This document shows, piece after piece, positions 53,578-63,655 of a stretch of 64,000 bases of DNA. Every line of letters begins with the position of its first letter. The stretch's first letter is position 1. The stretch covers positions 18,968,001 through 19,032,000 of the forward strand of contig NW_026623008.1 in assembly GCF_023065955.2 (NCBI RefSeq), in the 5' to 3' direction. Both the position numbers and the translations under genes were made by a program. The DNA comes from Ursus arctos (Eukaryota > Chordata > Mammalia > Carnivora > Ursidae). A model generated the notes under the pieces. It had not been told where the DNA came from, did no database searches, and saw only the letters and a program-made list of their open reading frames with translations.

Positions 53578-53762
53578 GGGGCGCCTAGGGTGGCTCAGTC
53601 GGTTCAGCATCAGACTCTTGGTTTCGGCTGGGGTGGTGATCTCAGGGTGGCAGGATAGAGCCTCTCAGCAGGGAGTCTTCTTCTCTCCCCCTTCCTCCGC
53701 TCTTCCCCCAACTAGCGCACGCACATGCTCGCTCTCAAAATAAATCTTAAAAAAAAAAAAAG
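53578..53762 (+). mobile_element. SINEC
   Basis: GGGGCGCCTAGGGTGGCTCA head, AAATAAATCTTAAAAAAAAA tail, flanked by the target duplication AAGAAAACTAAAAGAT at about 53560 and 53762. Confidence 0.95.
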
Positions 53763-53874
53763 AAAAGAAAACTAAAAGATCATCTTGCCATGAATTACCA
53801 CCACCACACCATGAAAATAATAGTGAAGAGAAGAGAAGAAGAAACAAAAACACGGAGAGAAAAGTGTGGAAGAG

Positions 53875-53990
53875 AGGGAGGGAGGGAGGGAGGAAGGAAG
53901 GAAGGAAGGAAGGAAGGAAGGAAGGAAGGAAGGAAGGAAGGAAGGAGGAAAGAAGGAAAAAAAGGGAGGGAGGGAAGGAGAGAGGAGGGG
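53875..53990 (+). repeat. GGAA/GGGA microsatellite
   Basis: GGGA units are followed by 13 uninterrupted GGAA units at 53892-53943, then a purine-rich degenerate tail to about 54045. The Lys/Glu/Gly-rich frames over it are artefacts. Confidence 0.97.
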
Positions 53991-54181
53991 GAGGAAAGAA
54001 AGGAGTCAGGGGAAAGAGAGAGAGAAAGAAAGGGGAAGGGGCAAAAGTCTAGTCTTCCTCCTAGGATTGATGTGAGGATGAAATGAAAAAACGCATGTGA
54101 AGTTCTCAGTAGGAGACGCAGCATCTGCACTCAAACAGCACCAGCGAAAAGGGGTAAATCAATGTTTCTGCGTCCACACAG

Positions 54182-54799
54182 CCGGCCCAAGCCTGGACTC
54201 CAAACAGGGAGTGACGCTGCCTCCCCCCCACAGCTGCCCAGTCAGCAAACCAGCTGCTCAGGGGCTGCGGGCCAACGGGGCCTCTCTGCCAGTGACGCTG
54301 GCCTTCATTCAACCCGCTCCACTTCGTGACGAACGACACGTTCTACCTGCACAGCCGAGTGACCTTGTGTGATGAGCGGAAGGGACACCCGTGCCAGCCG
54401 GTAAGCAGGCAGCCCTGGGAGATCCAGGCAGTCCCTGCAGCCTCCGCCTGGCGCCGCTGGCGGCGGCCACTGGGGAGCCAGGAGCCGAGCAATATGCCAA
54501 TGCTGCCACCCTGAGGGCGGGATTAAGGAGGGGCCTGGAGGACGGCGGTGCTGGGGATTGGCTTATCTTGCTAGGGGAGGAACCGAGGGCGGGGTTTGTG
54601 GAACAAACTGCCAGTAGAGTGATCTAAGGGGCGGGATTTCGGGGACCACACCTAGTTCCCTGGTGTCTCCGGTCTCGCTAACCTAAGGTTGTGTCCCCCA
54701 CAGCCCTGTAGGCAGAAGACTTCACCTGGGAGATCCCGGCGCAAGAGCTCCTGGAGAGCGGCGCGGGCTGAATGGGGTTCGGGCCCAACTGGATAAGCG
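54182..54799 (+). pseudogene. zona pellucida domain gene relic, probable ZPLD2 / ZPLD2P
   Basis: Two exon-like blocks, 54182-54400 (donor CCG|GTAAGC; a second possible acceptor is at 54233) and 54704-54799 (acceptor CCCCACAG). The first translates with ZP-C landmarks: SCPVSK..., then ANGASLPVTLAF, then FVTNDTFYLHSRVTLCDERK and GHPCQP. This resembles the 'CP...NG...F.F....YLHC.V.LCD....C.P.C' pattern of uromodulin-like and ZPLD1-like ZP domains. The second continues PCRQKTSPGRSRRKSS, where RSRR (54731-54742) is a furin-type site of the kind ZP proteins carry after the domain. Lesions: a tandem TTCATTCA at 54304-54311 shifts the frame between ...VTLAF and NPLHF; the expected Cys in YLHC is Ser; an in-frame TAA at 54794 follows the furin site. 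No ZP-N half was found. The gene name is from position (mouse Zpld2, human ZPLD2P in this interval, as I recall). Confidence 0.5.
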
Positions 54800-55885
54800 G
54801 TAACTGGGTGATTTAGGTGCCTCCTTGATTCCTCTTGCAGAGCCTCCCACTGACCTGCTCTGAGACCCGTCCTACCTTCTTGTCCTACATTTCTCCCCCA
54901 ATCCAGGTCCATATCCTCCCCAAATCTATATCCTCAGCTTCTCCTCTGCTCTGGAGGGGTCCCCTCCCCTCACGGATCCTGTTCTCATTCAACTTCTCCT
55001 CTCCTCCCATTCCCACCTTTCCTGCCACACCAGTTCACTCTTCTCCTAGTCTGTTTGTCCCTTGTGCCAGCCCGCTTTTGTATATTCTCCTTGCCGGTCT
55101 GGAATAGTCTCTTCTTTCTATTCTGTAACAGTCTTCCAAAGAGCTGACCCTCACAGGAAAGCCCGTCTTAGTAAGCCCATTCTAATTAGAGGCAAAAGGG
55201 TCATCAGCAAACCCTTCTGAGGCCCTGCTTCAACAAAGGGTCAGCCCTTTCTCTCAATCTTGATGAAACAATGGGAATCCTGTCGGGGTGGTTCCTTAAA
55301 TTCAATCTTTCTTACTGTGCGGTTTCAGAGTCCAACGCCTCCAGCAGCAGGTGTTTGGCAGGTGTGCACAGGGATTGGTGTGAAAATCTGGTAGCTGCAC
55401 CAGGGTCTGGGGGTGCACACTGGGTTCTGGCTGGTGCCGGTCTTGGATCCTGTCTCTGCTCAACTCTGTGTTACTTGGGAGAAGTCAGTTACCTTCTCCA
55501 AGTCTCAGCTTACTCAGCAATACATGGCAGTTGTCATTGTGGGGTTGTTGGTAGTCACAGTTAGAGTTTTACACCTCATCAGAACCTGAGACTATCCAGA
55601 AATGACTCAGAGGGTTAGGGCCAGGCAGGTAATAAGTGAGGCGGGCTGAGTGGGGTCCCATTGAACTAGAGAGTGCATTTCATCCCTGGACTCCATCTGC
55701 CTCACCCCCAATTTAAGGGAGGGACTGTCAGACAGTTGGGACAGTGGGCCCAGGAAAGCTTTTTTGAAAGAATGCATGAATGGATTACTAAATAATCCTC
55801 CAAAGTGGAATATCTAAACCTAAAATGTTTCCCAGGCTCCCAAAGCCACTGAATCCTATTTGTAATCATTTCTTTCTTTCCTGCA

Positions 55886-56245
55886 GGAGCCTAGATGACT
55901 ATCTTTCTTTTGATGGTGATAGGCTTGATGCTGGGATAAAGTCCTGCCCAGATATTTTCCCCAACTCTAGCCCTTGGCTTCAGAGTTTCATTGTCTGAGG
56001 TAAGGGTGGGGTGGAGGAAGATTTAGGGAGAGAGTAGACTGTCCTTTTGTTAGGGAGTGAAGATGGAACCCGTGCGTGTCCCAACTACTATCTGGTAAGA
56101 AATGTCTCTGCTGAGCCTCAAGCTGTGCTTCCTCATCCCACCATCCCTTCCCATCTCTGGAACTCTTCCAAGGGCGGGATTGGGCTGTGCAGTGTGGTAG
56201 GGGGCTGGGCAAAGAGAATGGCCAATAAACAGCAAGGAGTTCTAC
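55886..56245 (+). other. possible 3' exons of the ZP-domain relic
   Basis: An acceptor-like CTTTCCTGCAG at 55876-55886 is followed by a short frame, MTIFLLMVIGLMLG and stop (55896-55940), hydrophobic like the C-terminal tail of a ZP protein but preceded in frame by TAG. An AATAAA at 56224-56229 is followed by T/GT-rich DNA. Linking these to 54182-54799 is speculative. Confidence 0.2.
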
Positions 56246-56459
56246 TTTGACTTTCCTTTTCTGTGTCATCTGACTACAAAGCTTCAGCGCTTTATGACGA
56301 ACAGGGTACGTGTATATGTGAGAAGTACTTTATTCTGTATGGGTTCTGGTTCCCTTATATGTGAAAGACTTTGACCAGATGATCTCTGCTTGACTCTGCT
56401 TCCAGGGAAGGTTCCTGGGCATTGGCCAACTGGTCCTGCCTCCTTTCTTCTTCTTCTTC

Positions 56460-56649
56460 TTTTTTTTAAAGATTGATTGATTGATTGATGAGAGAGAGAA
56501 AGAGCACAAGCAAGCCAAATGGCAGGCAGAGGGAGAAGCAGACTCCCCACTGAGCAGGGAGCCCAACACAGGGCTCAATCCCGGGACTCTGGGATCACGA
56601 CCTGAGCCAAAGGCAGATGCTTAACTGACTGAGCCACCCAGGCGCCCCC
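56460..56649 (-). mobile_element. SINEC
   Basis: TTTTTTAAAGATTGATTGAT tail and GAGCCACCCAGGCGCCCC head on the reverse strand. CCTTTCTTCT flanks both sides. Confidence 0.93.
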
Positions 56650-57404
56650 TGTCTCCTTTCTTCTGCAGAATGGGCAAGAACTATTCAATTTCAGAATTAG
56701 GATTAAATGATTCCATATGTTATTATCCTGCCTATTAATTATTCCTGACCTCATAAGCACCCCCCTTCCTAGTAGAGGTGGATATAGGGAGCAGTCTTTG
56801 TGCTACTATCATTTATCCATTCAAAAATGGGCTGGGATCTACTATGTGCCTGCCTGTTCCTGTGTTAAGCCCTGGGGATTCAACAATACATAAGACACAG
56901 TCTTTGGACCCTACAGAAAGGACAGTTGAGTGCAGGAAGCAGGTGGTATGGACCAGGAAACAGGACAGGCTTTATAAGTTGGCAGAGGTGGCACTTTCAC
57001 AAAAGCACAAGAAGGCCTCTTTTTGTTGTTTGTTTTTGAAATACTACTTTTGATTGATATCTATGATCATTTTGGAAATTAATTTCTTGGGAAAATATTT
57101 TGGTACAAACAACAATAAAAGCTAAATTTAACAGTCCTAACATTTCATCTGCAAGGACTTTTCTTATAATTTAATGCTTTCACAGCTCCTGAAAAGAATT
57201 AAGTCAGATGATCAATACGTATTATTTTTTATGTACACCAAAGTCACACATTTATTAAATCAGCATGCAAGTAATTACCTTTCATTGGGAATTCATATTC
57301 ACTTTATAGGTCTGGAGTAGTTTGTTTATTTATTTATGAGTAGACTATTTAAATAGACCTGTTGGTGAAGGCATTAACCCATGCTGTTATTTAAAATATA
57401 TCCT

Positions 57405-57611
57405 GGGGGTACCTAGGTGGCTCAGCTGGTTAAGCGTCTGCCTTGTTAAGCATCTGCCTTTGACTCAGGTCATGATCTCAGGGTCCTGGGATGTGAGCCC
57501 TGTGTCAGGCTCCCTGCTCAGTGGGGAGTTGGCTTCTCTCTCTGCCCCTCCCCCACCCCTCGTGCACTCTCCCTCTCTCAAATAAATAAATAAATAAATA
57601 AAATGTTTAAA
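57405..57611 (+). mobile_element. SINEC with internal duplication
   Basis: GGGGGTACCTAGGTGGCTCA head with a duplicated 'gttaagc.tctgcctt' segment (57430-57460), (AAAT)n tail and flanking AAAATATATCCTG copies. Confidence 0.93.
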
Positions 57612-57999
57612 AATAAAATATATCCTGAAGGATAAAGGCAAAAGATTACGGACTATACTATACTAAGTATCTACAAAATAGAATAAAACAAAATTAAGTA
57701 AAGAAGAAAGCTATTGAACTTAAAACTACTTAGTCGACCACATGAAAGAAGCCTGTGCTGTGTAACAATAGATGCTTATAACATAAGCCACTAGACAACA
57801 CTAACGCATGCGAAAGTGGTGGCTCTAATGATACGATTATAACTAAGATACAGATAGTTTTCTCATGTTCTTTGATTAAGCTGAGGTGGAACATACCTGG
57901 GTAACTCTTTCTCAGTCATGTCAGGTGATAGTTCCATTGACATTTACTTTTTTTAATTTTTATTTTTTCCATTGATGTTTATTAAATTTTCAGCAAGTC
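57612..57999. other. intergenic, AT-rich, nothing recognised
   Basis: AT-rich single-copy-looking sequence without exon-like frames or a named repeat. Confidence 0.4.
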
Positions 58000-58191
58000 T
58001 TTTTTTTAGATTAATTTATTTTGGAGGGAGGGAGCACAGAGTGGGGAGTGAGGGAGGGAGAGAGAATCTCAAGCAGACTCCCTGCTTAGCTGTGGAGCTC
58101 AATTCAGAGCTGGAGCCCACAACCCTGAGATCATGACCAGAGCCACAATCAAGAGCCAGACACTTAACCAACTGAGCCATGCAGGCACCCC
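58000..58191 (-). mobile_element. SINEC
   Basis: TTTTTTTTAGATTAATTTAT tail, AACTGAGCCATGCAGGCACC head, flanked by CAGCAAGTCTTTT and CAGTAAGTCTTTT. Confidence 0.92.
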
Positions 58192-58257
58192 TTTCAGTAA
58201 GTCTTTTATGGCAGCCAGAGCACAGGATTACATGCTTTCTTAACATTATCTTTTTAT

Positions 58258-58336
58258 TTTTTTATTACTTGTATGTATTTTATTTTTATTTATTTATTGA
58301 AACTCAATTAGCCAACATACAGTACATCATTATTTT
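58258..58336. repeat. L1 fragment
   Basis: TTGAAACTCAATTAGCCAACATACAGTACATCATT (in two pieces) is carnivoran L1 3' region text. It forms the target of the next SINE. Confidence 0.6.
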
Positions 58337-58337
58337 T

Positions 58338-58523
58338 TAAAGATGTATTTATTTATTTATTTGTCAGAGAGAGAGAGCACGTAAGCAAGGGGAGCTGCAG
58401 GCAGAGGGGGAAGCAGGCTCCCCGCTGAGCAAGGAGCCTGACTCAGGGCTGGATCCCAGGAACCAGGCATCACGACCCGAGCCAAAGGCAGATGCTTAAC
58501 TGACTGAGCCACCCAGGTGTCCC
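58338..58523 (-). mobile_element. SINEC
   Basis: TTTTTTAAAGATGTATTTAT tail and TGAGCCACCCAGGTGTCCCC head, reverse orientation. Confidence 0.92.
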
Positions 58524-58693
58524 CAGCAAGTCTTTTTAAATAATAGAGTAACCGAAGATTTAAGACTATCTCTTATCAAAAAATTGATTGTGAATATTCT
58601 CTGAAATTAATCTTTGTTAAAATATGAAGACTCACTCACATTTGAAAATTAGTAGTATGATAATTGGGTTACTTTTAAAATACAGATATCTGG

Positions 58694-58905
58694 GGACGCC
58701 TGGGTGGCTCAGTTGGTTGGGCATCTGCCTTTGGCTCAGGTCATGATCCCAGGGTCCTGGGATCAAGTCCTGCATTAGGCTCCCTGCTCGGAAGGGAGCC
58801 TGCTTCTCCCTCTGCCTGCTGCTCCCCCTGCTTGTGCGTGTTCACGCTCTCGCTCTCTCTGACAAATAAAATAAAATCTTTAAAAAATTTTTTTAATTAA
58901 AAAAA
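58694..58905 (+). mobile_element. SINEC
   Basis: GGGACGCCTGGGTGGCTCAG head and CTGACAAATAAAATAAAATC tail, flanked by related AAAATACA(G/A)(A/C)TATCTGG copies. Confidence 0.93.
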
Positions 58906-58920
58906 ATAAAATACAACTAT

Positions 58921-59012
58921 CTGGGCCACCTTGCTGGCTCAGTCAGACATGCAACTCTTGATCAGGTTGTGAGTTCTTCGGTGTAGAGATTATTTAAAAA
59001 AAAAATCTTCAA
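58921..59012 (+). mobile_element. SINEC fragment
   Basis: GGGCCACCTTGCTGGCTCAG head and GTAGAGATTATTTAAAAAA end, a short old copy directly after the previous SINE. Confidence 0.8.
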
Positions 59013-59750
59013 AAAAAATCCATTGGAGAAAGCTGTACAAATGCACTGTTTGCCCTTGTAAATTTAAATCTTAGCACTACCACTGTGTTTCCAGTCAGGT
59101 TTGTCTTCCATTACCTGCATCAGCTCTTCAAATCCTACCGGTTCTTCTCAGTCCTCCCTGTTCCCTCCCTCTTCATAGATGTTTTTCACAAAAAAATAGA
59201 AGCAATCAAGTAGATGTTTCCACCACCCATCAGTCTACTTCCTACCCACTAGTCCACACATTTATTCATTTAGATACCTATCCTTACCATAGATGTTTTA
59301 ACAAAAGCATTTGGTCCTAATTTCAGAGAATACCCCCTAAATGCATCTGTCACATCATACCCAGATTCATTATCCATTAAATCTATTTTATGCCTTCTAT
59401 ATGCTTACCTTAAAATGTTATATGAAGCTGGGCAGTGGGGCGGAATAGAATTTTGGAGCACATCTCCAGAGTCCTAACTCCAGGGTGAATTTCATCCGGT
59501 AATTAACTCTCTTTAAGTCTGGTTTTTCAGAGTTAAGAAATCACACAACTTTTTAATCCCTCTCCCTCCCAAGTCAGGTTTCTAGAAGCTTTGAATTTTT
59601 CACTGTCCTTTGGCTGATGGCTTTGTTCCTCCTTTGAACAATTCCCCAGTCTGATTCTTAAGTATATATTAATGCAAATGAACTTAGTTCTTTTCCTGGG
59701 GACCGAGTTTAGGTAAGGAGGCAAGATCGATCCGTTAGTTACCCTTCAAC
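59013..59750. other. intergenic, no gene seen
   Basis: AT-rich sequence with scattered old-repeat-like text. No exon or promoter signal was recognised. Confidence 0.4.
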
Positions 59751-59754
59751 CTGA

Positions 59755-59880
59755 GTCCTGGTCACAGTCTGACCCCTGACCCTAACCCAGCCCAAGCCCT
59801 GACCCCAGCCACAGACAGCCCTAACCCTGACATGGCAGTGACCCAGGCCATACCCTAACTCGGGACCACAACCTGAGCCC
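59755..59880 (+). repeat. degenerate CCCTAA/CCCTGA short-period repeat
   Basis: Strings such as CTGACCCCTGACCCTAACCC, AGCCCTGACCCC and AGCCCTAACCCTGAC recur over about 120 bases just upstream of the CpG island. The units are too irregular for a true telomeric array. Confidence 0.65.
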
Positions 59881-59984
59881 CTGCTTCATTTCAGGTGGGA
59901 GTACGGATAGGCCGTGGGGATATGGGAGAAGGGTGGGGCAGGTGCGTTTGGGGGAGCTTCGGAATGATTTTCCCTGGCCTCCAG

Positions 59985-60356
59985 CTCCTCGAAGAGCCCA
60001 AGCCCGGCAAGCCACTCCAGACCCGAGGGACGAGGGCTCCGCCCACAGGCGAGACCGCGCAAGGGGCTGAAGAGAAGGTTCCGAGAAGCGGCGGAGTCAT
60101 GCGCAGAGAGATGCCTCCGCTCCGCGCGCCGGGCGCAGCGTGCGGGGGCGGGACACCGGCGCGGCCCGACTCCCGATTGGCCGCAGGCGGGCAGAAAGGG
60201 GCGGGGCGGGGCGGCGCGCGCTCTCAGGCGCGCGGCCTGGCGGGCGTGTAACGGCCGTTAGGGGAGCTGAGGGACTGAATTGCCGCCCGCGGCTGACGTG
60301 GTGGCCGCAGTCGGCGTCCCTGGGTGAGGGATTTCGCAGTCCGCTTTCGGCCCTAC
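59985..60356 (+). promoter_or_regulatory. CEP85: CpG-island promoter and non-coding exon 1, probably CEP85
   Basis: Very CpG-rich DNA with an inverted CCAAT box (ATTGG, 60176-60180), GC boxes (GGGGCGGGGCGGGG from about 60199) and an NRF1-like CATGCGCAG at 60098. A strong donor, CCTAC|GTAAGTCC, is at 60356/60357. The likely start lies around 60240-60290. A second NRF1 palindrome GCGCATGCGC is at 60489-60498. No coding sequence is attached inside the window. CEP85 (centrosomal protein 85, a NEK2-binding centriole protein) is assigned because it follows CATSPER4 on the same strand in human and has a non-coding first exon before a long intron. The gene name is inference; the promoter itself is well supported. 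Confidence 0.6.
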
Positions 60357-62420
60357 GTAAGTCCTCCTCCCCTCGGGAGCCCTTGTCGGGCTGGGAGATC
60401 CCGCCCCACCTTGGGGAGACCCGGAGGAGCCCCAGAAGAGCCCCAGACACTCGTGACCTACCTTCTTCTGGGGCCGCGGGAGAGCGAAGCGCATGCGCGG
60501 AGCTGTTAAGCCGTCCCCTTCCCCTCTGGGTCTCTCGCTCGCTGGGCTTCCTAAAATAATGCCCCGCACACGCCCCCTCGCCACTCGCTCTCCTCCCTGC
60601 CCTCTGCGCGTGGCTTTCTCCATCGTTCACAGCCGTTGCTTTACCTTTGTAAAGGGTAGGCCCTGTGCCAGTCTCCGGGGGAGGGGACGGAGGGAAGCAC
60701 GTTGCTTGCCTTCGCGGAGCAGACGGTCCCGGGAGAAGAGCAGACGTGAAGCGGGTGACGACTCGGTTCGCACTCCGTGGTGTGGGCTGGAGAAGTACAC
60801 AGCACGAAGGCAGAAGGCGCCGGTGTAGTCCGAGAAGGCAGGGAGGCCTCCCTGTGGAAGGGAATTGGGGGCTGAGGGTTACAGGATGAATAGAGACTTA
60901 CGGTTGGGGGACAAGACAGCTCTTGTGAAGGCGCTAGGCTGGAGTTTCCAAGCCCGCACGGGGTATTTGACGGTGTCAGGAAACATTTCCAGTTAACACA
61001 ACTCGGGGATTGCTCCTGGTATCTAGTGGGTAGAAGTCAGGGCTGCTTCGAAACACCCGACTATGTGCAGGAGAGCCCCCCCCGCCCCCAGCAAAGACTT
61101 ATCTGACCTAAAATGTCAGGAGCATCCGGATTGCCTAGAGCACCGTGCTCTAGACAAGGAGGAGCTGGTGCTTTGGATGGACTACAAGTTCAGTGGGTTA
61201 CAGCGAATTTGTTCAGTAGCACTCCTTCACGGTAAAACAGGAAGATCAGAATCCCGTTTGTCTTTTACACCGGTATATTCCCACCACTTGGCACAGAGCC
61301 AGGTGAATAGTAGGCCCTCCGTAAATTTTGGTTGATGAATCGAATACTGTGTGCTAGGTAGGGACGGGTGATGATACCAGGATGATTAAGGTAACCATGC
61401 CTCATTACCTGCCCTTAGGCCTTGCAGGTTTTATAATAGTCTGGTGGTGGTGTAGGTATCAGGACTTTGTAAAGGCAACTTCTTGGGAAGGATTTGGCTT
61501 CTCTTTAGGTCTGGTTTAATGAATGATCGGGGTCGTGAAAATAGTGCGATGGTGTGAGATTCTTAATGTGCTTTTGTCAGCTGTGTATCCCTTCAAATCC
61601 TTTCCTGTCTTGATGTGGTTCTCAACAGCTGCCAAGTGTGACGTTCTGCCAAGTGTGAAGATTATAATTCTTCAAGGGGAGAAATACTTATAATAGTCAA
61701 AACCTAATTCTTGGGTGGCAATTCAGGAAATAGAGCCTGAGTGGTGACCAAGGGCAACATGAAGAAATTGTATGAGCTGTCCCTGCTCCTAACTACTTTG
61801 GGGCTTGCAGCTCTGGCTGTGTCTGAGGCAGAAACTCCAACTTCTGGTGCCTTCATAACTTCATTTCTTTTTGTCACACACAGGAAGAATGCTGACTAGA
61901 CTCTCTGTAGCATTAGAGCACAGTCCTGTCTTTGAAGCCTCTTCCTAGCTATATGATCTTTACTTCTCTAAACCTTCATTTTTTTATCCATAAATAAGGG
62001 TAATAATAGTAACTGCCTTGTAAGTTTGATGTATTAAATATACATTTATTGTATATTTACATTGTAATAAATGTATATTACATTAAATATACATTTATTG
62101 TAAGCATTAAATATGGCATTATACCTGTAATAGAGTGTTTAGCACAGTGCTTTGTGGGTAGTAAGTACTCAATACATGTTAAATTTGTTGAATGAATACT
62201 TAGGTAGTTTAAAGGGCTTTGAAGATAGAAACCATCAATGTTGGGTGTTTCTTTTGTCTGCGTCCATTCACTGCTACCTTTCTTGGCTGTATAATTCGTT
62301 ATTTTTGTTACTTTTTGTACATTCACTTCTCACTTTTATTTCAGGAAATCTTTATGTCTTTCAAATGGTCCTAAAAACTATCAGTAGCTCATCTACTTCT
62401 GAACTTAGTAGGAAAAAGTC
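60357..62420 (+). other. probable CEP85 intron 1 (part)
   Basis: CpG-rich to about 60900, then ordinary sequence. A MIR-like stretch at about 61950-62190 shows CTTCATTTTTTTATCCATAA, then GGGTAATAATAGTAACTGCC and GTTTAGCACAGTGCTT. No CEP85 coding exon was recognised here or to the end of the window. Confidence 0.45.
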
Positions 62421-62437
62421 AAGAATTATCTCTTCCA

Positions 62438-62639
62438 GGGGCGCCTGGGTGGCACAGCGGTTAAGCGTCTGCCTTTGGCTCAGGGCGTGATCCCGGCGTT
62501 ATGGGATCGAGCCCCATGTCAGGCTCCTCTGCTATGAGCCTGCTTCTTCCTCTCCCACTCCCCCTGCTTGTGTTCCCTCTCTCACTGGCTGTCTCTCTCT
62601 CTGTCAAATAAATAAAATCTTAAAAAAAAAAAAAAAAAA
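62438..62639 (+). mobile_element. SINEC, ursid-type subfamily
   Basis: GGGGCGCCTGGGTGGCACAG head, GCGTGATCCCGGCGTTATGG body and a 19-A tail. Near-intact and young. Flanked by AAGAATTATCTCTTCC at 62421-62436 and 62638-62653. Confidence 0.96.
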
Positions 62640-62654
62640 GAATTATCTCTTCCA

Positions 62655-63009
62655 GGGGCACCTGGGTGGCTCAGTTGGCTAAGCGTCCAGCTCTTGGTCT
62701 TGGCTCAGGTCTTGATCTGAGGGTTGTAGGTTTGTTTTTTTTTTTTTTTAAGATTTTATTTATTTATTTGACAGAGACAGCCAGTGAGAGAGGGAACACA
62801 AGCAGGCAAAGTGGGAGAGGAAGAAGCAGGCTCCTAGTGGAGCGTGGAGCCCGATGTGGGACTTGATCCCAGGACCCTGGGATCACACCCTGAGCCGAAG
62901 GCAGATGCTTGACAACTGAGCCACCCAGGCGCCCCTGAAGGGGGTTGTGGGTTTGAGCCCTGCATTGGGCCCCATGCTGGGCTTGGAGCCTACTTAAGAA
63001 AAAAAAAAA
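62655..63009 (+). mobile_element. SINEC interrupted by another SINE
   Basis: Head GGGGCACCTGGGTGGCTCAG at 62655 runs to about 62733, resumes at about 62937 with GGGGTTGTGGGTTTGAGCCC, and ends in poly-A at 63009. A third AAGAATTATCTCTTCC copy follows at 63008-63023. Confidence 0.9.
62734..62936 (-). mobile_element. nested SINEC
   Basis: Reverse SINE (TTTTTTTTTTTAAGATTTTA tail, CCACCCAGGCGCCCC head) inside the previous one. GGTTGT(A/G)GGTTTG copies on both sides are its target duplication. Confidence 0.93.
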
Positions 63010-63054
63010 GAATTATCTCTTCCGTACTGTTTTACTACTTGTGGGAGTTGTTTT

Positions 63055-63463
63055 TTTTTTAATTGAGATAAAATTCATGCACAATAAAAGTTTTATGTGT
63101 GTACAATTCACATCCACAAGGTTGTGCAGCCGCCACCACTATCTAATCTCAGAAGATTTTGATCACTCTGGAAAGAAACACCATATCCATTAGCAGCCAC
63201 TCCCCATTTCCCCACCTCCCTCCTCTTAGTCCTTTGCAACCACTAATCTACTGTCTATATGGATTTGCCAGTTCTGGACATTTCATATAAATGGAATTTA
63301 TCTATTTATCAGTTGATGGACATTTGAGTTGTTTCTGCTTTTTGGCTATTATAAATAATGCTACTATGAACATTCGTGTTCAAAATTTTGTGTGAACATA
63401 TGTTTTTATTTCTCTTGAACATATACTTAGGAATGGAATTGCCTAGTTATAGAGTAACTCTGG
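63055..63463 (+). repeat. L1-type LINE 3' fragment
   Basis: GTTGTGCAGCCGCCACCACT, CCATTAGCAGCCACTCCCCA, GGACATTTCATATAAATGGA, GTTGATGGACATTTGAGTTG and GGAATGGAATTGCCTAG are classic L1 3' text. It continues after the SINE at 63465. Confidence 0.8.
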
Positions 63464-63464
63464 G

Positions 63465-63655
63465 TGTTTTTTTTTTTTTTTTAAGATTTTATTTATTTAT
63501 TTGACAGAGAGAGAACACAAGCAGGGGGAGTGGGAGAGGAAGAAGCAGGCTTCCTGTTGAACGGGGAGCCGGGATGCGGGCTTGATCCCAGGTCCCTGGG
63601 ATCAGGCCCTGAGCCGAAAGCAGGTGCTTAACGACTGAGCCACCCAGGCGCCTCT
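63465..63655 (-). mobile_element. SINEC
   Basis: Poly-T and AAGATTTTATTTATTTATTT tail, GAGCCACCCAGGCGCC head. AGAGTAACTCTG duplicated on each side (about 63452 and 63656). Confidence 0.95.

Noticed and set aside
53790..54086. Gly-Arg-Lys-Glu repeat frame that could look like a coiled-coil or basic protein
   Set aside because: Direct translation of the GGAA microsatellite.
62438..62510. tRNA-like A and B boxes in SINE heads
   Set aside because: They belong to tRNA-Lys-derived SINEs, not to functional tRNA genes.
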